From Ischnura elegans (lineage: Eukaryota > Arthropoda > Insecta > Odonata > Coenagrionidae), in NCBI RefSeq assembly GCF_921293095.1, contig NC_060248.1, positions 11,302,744 through 11,366,743 on the forward strand: 64,000 bases of DNA, written 5' to 3'. Of the stretch, positions 25,701 through 37,700 are shown piece by piece; the first letter of the stretch is position 1; each line of letters opens with the position of its first letter. The position numbers and the translations under genes are program-made. The notes under the pieces are model-generated. The model was not told the origin of the DNA. It saw only the letters and a program-made list of their open reading frames with translations, and ran no database searches.

Positions 25701-28700
25701 ATGCAATAACTGATATCCTCATAAACTGTAATTGTGGTCACTTATTTACACCAAAATTTACATATATTTCAAAATTTACTGGTGTATAGGGTTCACTGAG
25801 GTAGTAGTTTACCTCGGAAGAATCATAAGGACAAAAAAGGGATAACATTCGTAAAAGTGAATAATTTTATGTTAATTTGGCTTCTGAGAGTCAAAATGTG
25901 AAGTGATGCCACTCACAGACAGACATAGTTGTTTTGCGGGTTGCCTACACTTGATTATTTTAACATTATTATAATTATCTTTTTATAATCATTATCACCC
26001 ATCAAAAGCCCATAACCTCTACAGACCCATGGTACACACAGGTGCACCTCAATGATTTTATTACTATAATCTTTCAAGAGTGAATTATTGTAGTTTAAAC
26101 AGGCCGCTACCCTTCTTTGTACCTTGTAGTACACGGCTCTGTCATTACATGCCACATGTGCTTTGTTTTACACTCGTAAAACATGATTGATGACACAAGG
26201 GCAAGCAAGATGAGTGTGCGTCGTCAAGTGTTCTCGTTAAGCTATGCATTCAGTTGTTTGAAACTATTCAATAACAGGGTTCCCACTCTAACTAAATTAT
26301 AAAATTCATTGTTTTTTCCATGTTTTCACGGTTTTTAAAGTCGTCAAATTCACGGTCTGTTGATAAGCTTGTTTAGGCAGAAATTTTGATCACGTAACAA
26401 TCACCAGCCGCACGTTAACTAAAAATTTAATAAACACGGCGGACGCCGTGAGTGCAAACGCAGCAATGAAAGTAGTATCTAATATGACGTCACCTATTGA
26501 TATCAAAATTCAGAGTCGGCTAACGGTTGTGAGTGGGAAAATGGAGGGAGGGAAGTGAAGAAGTGTCTGATTTTTCGCCAGAGTTAATGATCACTTTGGC
26601 TAACGATCTTCCGATCACAGGCTCTCGATCAATGTGTCGTCATGGCACACGGACCAATAATTGCACTTTGAATACACGTGTGGAGATAAATTTGTGGACA
26701 GTGTCTGCACATGACTGACCTTGAAACATGTTCGACATATCGATTTTTCTTAGATCTGTCAATCGTAGGTATACATTCAAGTTTGAGAGATTTTTAAGGA
26801 TATATGACAAAATTCACGGCTTTTTCCAGGTTTTTTCACACAAGTGCTGATCATGATTAAATTTAGATGTAGAACTGGAAAGTTTGAGTTGGGAACATTT
26901 TCCATTAGCGTGACCTACTCACCTGATATTCTCTAAACACCTTTGATATGCTCTCTCCTCTGACGAGAGCATCTATAGCAGCCTGCCTCTGTTCAGCAGT
27001 GTACGGAGGGCAACGAACGATTTTGTCTGCCTTCCGATGATACTGAATCGTCCCATTCTCCAGCTCCCTCCTCACTTTCCTCCACAAAACTGTTTTTGGT
27101 ATTTTGAAGTGATCTGCAGCTCTCTTGAGACTGGTACCACCTGAGTCATAAAACCATTCGTTCCATTATTAGGTTTACTTTCCATTTGCACACATAAATA
27201 TAAAGGCTTGAAGTACCAGACACACAGTATGAAGTGTAATATACTGGTACATGCATTGGTACACTCCAAGTTGGATTATGGGCTTACTTGTTGGGGTGGA
27301 GCATATTTTAACACCTTAAAATCAGCCTACTTCGTGCAGAAAAAAATTGTTAGACTATTATTACTTAAAAAGCGTTACGAACATTCCCGTCCTTTATTCA
27401 TTGAACTTAACATACTTCCGTTAAGATATATGTATTGTTATAAAGTGTCAAAATTATTTTTTTTGCGTAGTGGATACAGCCCAAAAACTTTTAGGAGCAA
27501 TGTGTTGTTTAATTCTCACAGAGGTTTCTCAATCCCTATGCACAAGCCTAATTTAACGATGTATAAAAGGAGATTTTTGTATATGGGACCAAAATTGTAT
27601 AATATGCCACCAAATACAATTAAAGAGACAAATTTTTTTGGCAAATACAAATGGCTGATAAAGAAATGGATAATGACTTTTGAAGACATCGAAAAGTTAT
27701 GGTAAAGGGTCGGTATATTGCAGAAAATACCCTAGGCATCATATGTGTTGTACATTTCAAGTTGTATATCATCTTACGGTCAGCTCTGTTATGATATTAT
27801 TACGCACATAATGTTTTTTTTCTCAAGGTATTGTGTATTTTGGTTGCATGTGTTATCATTTCCTCAATTTATGAAATTTGAAGTTAGCCTAAACACAGGC
27901 TTATTGCCTTATAGGCTTCCTTACTTCCTTGAATGGATGTAATAATCTGTAAAAAATATGTATGCATGGAAGAATACATTATTATTATTATACAGTAGAC
28001 TCTCGTTAATATGAACAACCTTATTACGAAGTTCTCGTTATTATGAAGCAAATCCTAGGTCCCGATGAAAAGGCCAATCCAATCTATCGTACGAGAAACG
28101 TACATAAGAAATTTTTGTTATTAAGAAATTTCGAACCTCAGTCCCTGCGGTTGCACAAAGAACTTTATTACGAAGTTCCACAAAAAAGCAATAGAATTTA
28201 GGTGGATAAACACTATGCTTTGTTGTAATCATTGTGCTAAATTTAAGTTCTCCTCGTGTACTGTGCCCAAGAGCATCAATCATGGTTCTTTCTTCAGTAT
28301 ACACGCAACACCATATAATCAGTAGAATTATGGTGACCCACTCACTACCACCCGTAAACTGGATGTGCCATAACTCATCTTCTTACGAACATTTGACTTA
28401 TGAACTTTAAGAGATAGATAGGAACATTTGAAAATATGAGTCGTGGCTTTTGGGCATTCCTCCATGTTGTGTTGTCCATAGATGACTACGTCCACAGGGA
28501 CAGTCACTTATAGACAACACAGCATGGAGGAACGCCCAAAAGCATTGACTCAAATGGAGAAATGCGAGCGAAACCTTAGATCCAACTTGAACGTTTGAAA
28601 AATTTAAGTGTGTCCGAAATTCCAAATTTGGCACCTTTCGAGTTGGTCGATGGGACACACTGTGGTGTAGAGGAACTCCCACTTTGGTCATAATCTGAAC

Positions 28701-31700
28701 AAAGCATCATTCAATCCATCGTGAAGTCAGGAACTGTACAGCGTTTTGCCCATTCTTCCTTCCTGCAGACAGCAATTTTTTTCAGCTCCGGCTGCTTCGC
28801 ATGCGCAGCTAGATCAGTTTGTCACAGACGTGAGGCAAAGCATAAATGTAATGCAGAATTGCATTACATTTATGCTCTTTTCAGAATTTTTTTCAGAATT
28901 GCATTCTGCAGGATAAATGCACTTCTCGAAGCCTTGCTTATGTTTATTAACTTACCAGCAAGGTCTCAGAACACATCTTGTTCATATATCGAGGACTTAC
29001 TGTATTCGGGAAGATATTGACCATTGATTGCATTATGCCGCATTCTTCTATTGAAATAGCCCAACGAATGTGCTTGTTTTATATATTTGCATGCAATTTA
29101 ACTGCATATATTACACTCATGACTCTGATTCTATTCTGCAGTGTAACTACATAAAAGTATGACAGATTGAAGAGATAAGAAATTTTGGCAAATTATGTTT
29201 TTTTTGTGTTGATTCCAATAGGAAAAGCTCATTCAAACTTTGTTATTATGAACCTCTGGTTTTTCGGTCCCGTGAACTTCGTAATAACGAGCGTCTACTG
29301 TAATCCAGAGGGAAGCAGGGCCTGTTTCTCAAATTTTTAACCCTTTTAGTGCAATCCTATTTTGCCTCGTAGACTGAAATGCCAAGGCATTTTTGGCAAA
29401 TTTGTAGGTTTGCACTTAAAAATTTATATAAAGCCTAATATGCATTTTATGAAGTTAATATTTTTCAAGAGTTCTTAATATTTAAGGGTATGTTAACACG
29501 TTGCGTACAGATGGCGAGAATTCTCGTCATTTTCTTCCCGAACGTTCCGGATGGATGACGAAGATTCTCATCATTTAGGCGCGTCAACCTAAACAATTTT
29601 AAAGCGTACAATACGTACTCGTTACTATGTTTTCAGTTGTTGTTCGTTACTCATAATGAATTGATGCATCATAATGTTTGATTGGGTAAAGTTATATTCT
29701 AAACATCAGCTTTTCAACCATGTTTAAACCAAAGGCATTGCACCCTAATGGGCACATATTTCCAATCTCAACACCTCCACCCAGAATCGGCATTCCTAGG
29801 AATTTAAATACCCTGGTACGCAACGTGTTAAAGCATCACAGATGCTAAAAAACAGTCACAAAAGCTACAAGAAGCACAAAAAAATAAAAGGTCCTCTTTT
29901 CTATTTAGAAATTAAATATTTCAGCAATTTCAGCACCCTTTCGGGCCTCCTTGATTAGAGGCCGTGTTGGAATGCCTTTGGCACACATCTTACCTGAAAG
30001 AAACATTTTTGCTTAGCCTTATTAACTAGACCTGAGGGGAGAAAAGAGTGTTGGAGGTGCATAAGCATTTTTCATTAACAATTTCAGTAAACTGACATGA
30101 GAATCGCTCATTTCAAGGAACCAATACAATAATACCAATACTCAAAATTAATTTTATCTTCCATAGCAAAACGCTCAAAAATTAATCTGGCAGATTAAAG
30201 TTAAGACTTTTTTTATATGCATCCATTTTAATCTCTTAGTGCCTTAACTAAAAGAGTGTTAGCAATAAAACAACGATTCTGATAAACCACGCAATGCTTA
30301 TTCCAGATAAGTAAGATCTACTTGATAACACAAGTCAGTGGCAGTAAAAGAATATGTATACATTACTAAACAAGACCATACTTGCTATGCCCAAATTGAT
30401 TTGATAATGATGTAGGTATTAATGTGCGAGTAGTACTTTTTGACCTCGAGTCGAGTTGAAAACTACTCGTGAGCATCGAGTCGAGTATTGCAATTCCTGA
30501 ATTAGGCAATACAGCAATGCATGCTACAACATATTCTCTAAATTTTCTACTCTGAATGCTTATCTTTACCTAAAAGGGAAAAGATAATGAGGAACGTTGA
30601 TAACGTTGATGGAACATCTTCTAATTGGTCACAATTCTGGAGATGAATGAAAATTCATGTCTTTAACAGTTCCATAAGCACAATTGAAATGAATTTACCT
30701 CTAGTAGTATGCCATTAATTTAATCAATGTATGTATCCAAACTGCTAATAAGAGCCCTCAGTAAAGGCATTTGTACAATTCTAATAAAGATTTTACACGT
30801 AAATGAATTGTACAACATTTGATCCTTTAAAATTCTCATGCAGAAAAACTAACTGTTCTTCATGCTCACGAAGCAGGTTTTGACATCTCCATGTTACAGT
30901 GTTACTGCTTGCAGAAAATTATCTTTCACAACACACATGTGAGGCTGCACTAGTACATACTTTTCTACTCTTGCCAAAATTAAAAGATTTTTGGAATCTT
31001 AGGAATTTTTATTCAAAGATATATCAATGATTTTATGGATCATGGACCTTCATGGAATTTAAGTGGACAAAGCAAAAAAACTATGAAACTAAGCTAAAGC
31101 TTAAGCTGTAGAACAAAATTTTTAAAAAATTTCTTACTTAGTTTAAGCAACCATAGTTACTCTTTTTTTTTGTTAATTCAAGGAGGAAACCAAACCCAAC
31201 AAAAGAATAAACAAAAATTAACATCGGAAGTACGTAGAACTCAAAAAGGCTAAACGATGACAAGACTTGCAACGTCGAATACCGGGATATACAGGCATTG
31301 TCGGCTAAAACCTAAAAGATGCATTTTTTCCATATAAATCCTTGCAATTCTTAAACGCATTATTTCAGCGTTTGAGCAAAGAAAGTACTGCTGGGTATAA
31401 AAGTATCGCATATGAAAGTACGCGCGATTCAGAGGTCCAATCTGACGCCACCAGGTCGGAAGATGGTCGTCCGCCGCTGCTGACGAAATGGAAGGTATTC
31501 AGCGCCCTCAACAACTGCTACGCATACAAAAGCTGAAACTCGTAGGCTAAGGCATTAGAACGACTTATCGGCACCAAAAACGATATTTTTATTGTTTCAT
31601 GATAGCGCCTCCAGTCGGCAGATTTCTGAACTTACTGGCCTCGACAGCTCTGTAACCGAAACTACTCGACTCGACATTCGCAATACTACTCGAAAAGCTC

Positions 31701-34700
31701 GAGTCGAGTACCAACTACTCAACTCGACTCGAATTTTCGAGTTCTCACACATCCCTAGATTTAGGTATAAGTGGTTGAAAAAACATTTCACCTTAACAAT
31801 ACTATATAATACACTTCACCTGTATTTATACATAGGATGCCAAAAGTATACAGTGGAACCCTGATTTATTGTTCCCGCATTCATCGTTTTCCCGCATTCA
31901 TCGTTTGCCGCTCCTGGTCCCAAATTAAGTTCCATAAAGACAATGTAATTTTTTCCCGCATCTATCGTTCCCCGAAGTATCGTTTACCCGCATCGATCGT
32001 TCGAAGATCGCGGTCCCGTCGAATAATTTTCCCGCATCCATCGTTTTACAAAAATAAGACGAAGTGTTTACAACGTGTTGTTTATGGCTAATAACGAGAG
32101 ACACAAAGTTTGAATCTTCCCCAGGAGATTGAAATGAGATAGGGAGAAGCAGAGTGCCGTGGGACATTATCGCATTTCCCAAGATCCGGTATCCCCCTCC
32201 ATTCAGCACTCGCCTCTCCCTGTCTGAAGCTTTCCTCTTCTCCGAAATAAAAAAAAAGGTCCCAGCTTGAGCAGGGATCGTATTACGAAGACCTTAGCTT
32301 CGAAAGAAGATATCAGGTTACTCGAGAACAAAAGAAACCTTTTTCACGCTTCCCCCTTTCTCGACCGCTGACTTTTTTTTTGGCTGACTCGCTTCAAAGA
32401 TCCCCCCTCTGGAGGTCAACTGCTGCATGAATCACCAATTAGCCCAAAAGTTGTCTAAAAATGAATTTCGGTAATTGGTATTATACTTTTATTAGATTGA
32501 GATATTAGTGATGTGCACGTAATTCAAAAAAGAATGATACCAAACACGACGTATTTCTAACGTTATTTAACCATTTTAAGCAAGGAAATAGTTGGAATAA
32601 TACGATGGTGATTTCTGGCGAATATCGATATCCTCGCAGCTGATAGTGAGCTTCACGGCAGTTGATGCAGATTTTTTTGGAAAACAGGGCGTCTGGCTAC
32701 AATTTACGAGTTATGCTACAAGTCTCACCTGTCTGAGGTGCTAACGAAGCGATGTCTTCTCAGGATATTTTGTTTCTCCCTACTAGCAATCTGAATTCAT
32801 CTGCTCATCTAGAGCTACGCGACTTATTGTTAGAAATGAGTGGGTAAGTTGCCTTCTCTGTAGGATAAAAAAATTGCGCAGTCTTATGGTCATGCTTAAC
32901 CCTCTGCAGTAAGCTCTGCTTACGCCGTACGCGATAGCATTAGTGCTGAACTTCACCTCGTACGAGTGGTTCTGTACTTTCCAGGGTGGGTTGACTTAAA
33001 ACCGGCGAGTGTTTTCCGTGTGGGTTCTATAGAGTCCGGTTTCATTTTTATTAGTTTTATTCTTATTCGTCTTCGGACCATGGCCCTTTCGAAGACACGA
33101 GTGAGAACTTTAATAGATAGACTGAAAATAATTGAAGACGAAGAAAAGAATCCGGGCTAGAAATGTGTGAATATTACAGCACGCCTCGGTATGTCCGCTA
33201 GTACATGACGGCAGGGGTAGGGGTAGAGCGAGATCCCTAGTGAAAACAAGAAGTGGGATGAAACCGAGGATCAGTTGGGCGTGCCGCTGACGATTAACGC
33301 CACATTGCCTCAATCATATTAAAAATTTAATTGCAAGAAAGGAACATTTCAATTAATAAACTATTTTTGGCCTTCTTGATCCATCTCATAACCAATCACT
33401 GCGACGGCGAAATCGGTTGTTTAAGGCATAACACGCACATTTCTCTCGTAAATACGTTTACTTGAAATGGCATTTGATGGATAAGAATTTTTACATCGGA
33501 CAGAAATGCATAATAGCAGTGAAAATTCCGAGTGGAGTGAAACATTTTTTAGCAGGGCGGCGTGTTTCTTCAGGATATTTGAAAGAGATATAATCCGAAT
33601 CAACAATATGACCTAAGTGTTTCGATAAAGGAATAATATTCCTGTAATCAGCTAAAATCTTTTTGAATCCATTAATGAATATCATAATTTGCAAAAATCC
33701 AGCGGATCCTGGGACATAGGCAACCCGGACAATCATTCCCACATTGATCGTTTTCCCCCATTCATCGTTTTTTTCATCCATCCCCCTGAAAAATGATAAT
33801 TCGAGGTTCCACTGTAATTGAATTTATGCCTTTATGTGTACACTTAACTAGGGGCATGTAATGCCTTATTGACTGTGGCACTACATGCACCCTTCCTCAC
33901 TTCACACACATTGCACCGAGCTATGCGTAAGTATAACACAGTGCAACCTTGAAGTATAAATTAAGAAGATACAAGAGAGTAGCAGTTTCAATTTAAAAAA
34001 TGCAAACATAAAACCTGCACACACTAAAATTTAAGTTTAAAAATTATTGAGATATAATAGCCACTTCTCTTTTCAATTTTCATCATCATAGAATTCATGA
34101 GTTGTATTCACTTAACTATTCTGGACTCTGATTACAGTGCTTACCATTGTTATTTGGCAGCATCAGGATCAACAGGTCACACACGTAAGGATGAGTTCTC
34201 ATGACATGTTTTACCCAAAGTGACCACACAACCTTGGCATTCAGATGCAGATCTCTAGATACAGATGCTGCAGAATGTCTACTTTGATACAGACTAAACA
34301 AGGAAATAAGTCTCACTTTGGACAGCTTGTATGGCAGCAGACATCATTTCCCCAGGATACTCCTGGCGTGTCAAAGGCAGCTGGATCCCAAGGCCACGAG
34401 CACGGACATAGAGGGTGGAACGAGGGATGTGATGAGCAGCCGCTGTCTCGAGCAAGGGGCGCCCTCTCCTCAGTTCATCCAAAGCTTCCGAGAGAGACTC
34501 TTCACTGCAAAAGAATTCAATGGGCAATCACAACCCATGCATATGCAAAGGCATCCACAATAATGCAATACTTCTGCACCCAGGCTCACCTGTACTCCTT
34601 TCTGTATCGTTGCTTGTGATTTTTCTTCCTTGTTGTGATTTGAACTAAGCCTTCACATCTTTTCACATACCGTGGAAATGCCCGAATGGAAGACTGCAAA

Positions 34701-37700
34701 GGATATAGATTTTTTAAAATAAACTTTAAAGACAAAATATGTAGAATGGTTTGAACTGGAACAGGATACACCATGGCACAAGAAGTATTGTGTCAATATA
34801 CCCTCCACAATATCAGATGTCTTTATCGTTACTCAATTATCAATGCTATTTGATGTAAGAAAAGGTCTCAATACTCAAAAAGCACACAGGATCCGCGGCT
34901 ACGTAAGTGCAGGAAGAAAGTCCTGCAAATCATATTGCTCCGACAATGATAGCAGAATATTACCCTGAAACATCAGTCACAAAAATATCTCCTCAGCTAT
35001 AGTCCCAAAAATTATTTATAAGTATAATTTGCCAAGATAGGACTTAATCTCACACATACATAAAGTGGAACTGTATTAAAGCAATTACCGGCTATTGCGA
35101 GACTCCCGCCATTACCAGAGATAGCAGATGCACCATTAGTTGACCCAATGATTAACATGTAAAAAATATTGTTTTCGCGAGGCCCTATTGGTGTTGGCAT
35201 TCGCCAAAGCGAGAGTTTCCATCGCCGGAAAACCTTCACCAAGATTACAAAACTTCTGTAATTGCTGATGATCTGTTAGAAATGAAGTCAACAAGGGGAG
35301 CTCAGTCTTAAATTCATGTCGTACGCTGTCATTCAATAAATATGTAGTTCAATTTGGTGAAAATATTGTGTCATTAGCATCCGAATGCACCATATTCTTT
35401 TGTTCCTCAGGCGGCAGAAAGCAGCCAACAGCATACCCACACCTCCGTGAGTTGCGTGAATAGAGATCATTTGAAGGTAGACACCAAGGCCAAAAAATGC
35501 TAAACACGTCAAGTGAGAAAATGAAAATAATAGAACAATACGAGAGTGGCATCATTAATTTATCTTCCTCTTCGCTCTGCACAATTACAGAAAAACAAAG
35601 AGAAGACTAGGTCTGCCGTGGTGCAGGAGGGCAAACCACCACAGCAAAAGTGCCCACATGGCATAACACAGACAAAATGGAGCTCTTTTACAGCCTATTC
35701 ACCAATGAAACCCTTTAAGAATGGGTGTTTCTTGCAATGATGATTCTAGAGGCAGGTATGGCACTGTTAGCAATAGCATCCATGAAAAGCTAATGCTCCG
35801 CCTTTATTTTATTTAATTAAAGAAATTCATTCTTTTTCATGTTTTGCAGTCATTATTGAGAATGCTAAATCAATAAATTCATACTTGCAAGTCTTTTTGG
35901 CCTAAGGGTCCATCAGATGCGCATGCTCTTTCGTTTCTTTGCTGCATATTACTCATGCGTGTTTTATATTAGTCATAGGTTCTTGCAGCTTGCTTTTGTT
36001 TTATTTAAGCGACATCAGCATATAATTTACATAATATTTTTCATGAAATAATATCACGTTAATATCTTTTCTCATATTACTAGTTTTAATTCAAATGGTT
36101 TTTATTGCAGCGCCGTGGATACACTCAAAATGTATTATTTAAATAACGTCACGGGCGTAGCGTAACACTGGCTATAATTTGCTCCAACTCCGTCTAAGCA
36201 ACAATTCATGATAGCTTGTGTTATTTGAACACCGCAGTATCTCCTTTTATCGAGGTTGCACTGTCTATGCTTGCCTGTTTCTTTCGGCAGAAGTGAACTG
36301 GGAAAAGCCAATTACACACAATTATAATCAAAATTATTAAATTGGCAACTATGAACACGATGATCATAGCCAAAAGACAACTCAGTCTGGGAAGCTGAGG
36401 GTGAACAAAGGAGAATAAGGGAAATTTATAGATAGGAGCTGCACCTGCCTTGTGGAGATTACAACCTGCATCCCAGCAGCCAGGGATGTCTTTTAACACT
36501 AGAATGACCGGGGTAAGCCGCATATCTATAATGATCACCAGCTGTCAACTGACCGTTCGCCCTTTTCTGGTGCTCTTTCATTCCTATTCTCTCCATATTT
36601 TTACCAAATGCTTAGGAAGTGCTTCGATTATGCTTTAGGGTTATATTTAGTGAAAGGAAAAAAATTTAACCTTGCAAAAAGATATTAATTACACCTAAAA
36701 AATTTATTGTATAATAAAATCATGTCTCACTTTCATAGTTAAAAAAATAATACGTCATGTGTTTTGAAACACAAAGAGCATTTCAAAACATGTTATTGGC
36801 AGTAGTTTTCTTGGTTAAAAACATACGTCAGAGAAAAAAGAATAAAAATGACAACATTAAAATGAAGCACTGCTAATTGGTCTCAAGGTATATATTTCTT
36901 CACTCTCTTAGCAGGTTTTCAAATTTTCTGATTACGTTCACAGCATTCACACATGTCTTTGGGAGACACACATCATTGTTAAAATGAAATTTTTTCTGGA
37001 GCATCAAAAAACATTAGTATTTGCACATGTGCATAAAAGTACATGGGATTTTTCTGGGTCAGAAACCGTGGTATAAAGGTAGTATTCTCGTGTGGTATAG
37101 TGCATGCTACGATATTTGATGAAATTGATACCAAGGATCGGCAAATAGGGCTAAATTACAGTATAAAATTGTTGTGTTGCAATGTAACATGGGCAAAACC
37201 CAATTTAAAACACGCGCCCCCAGTGAAGAACGCGGCACCACGTGACCCTCCCCACTCCGCCCCGGAGCCTCCCCCTCACACGTGCCACCACGTGATTTCC
37301 CCCACTCCCATGCAGGAACGCTCCCCTCACACCACGAACCTTCCCACCCCAGCTCCGTCCCATCGAACGCATCACCACGTGTCCTAGCGGAGCACCCTCA
37401 TTGGCCGGAGGGAGGCCAGGATTGGGTATATAAGGCACTGCCCGAGACCGTGGAAGGCAGTTGCGGTTGAGGCGGCCTCAGTGAGAACCCAAGCGAGCAT
37501 ATCCTCAGAGGTTCTACCACTAGGCACAGACGATTTGTCCCCTCACTTTGCCGGATGCCCTGTAAACTATGGGTGGATCGGAACTGCACTCGCACCCTCC
37601 GCGAGGAGCGCGCACGCCGTCCCAGGGGGTCCTCTCCTCGGACACCGCCGGATTTGGGAGCCACCCGCCTGAGGTCATCACCCGCGGAAGCAGACAAAGC

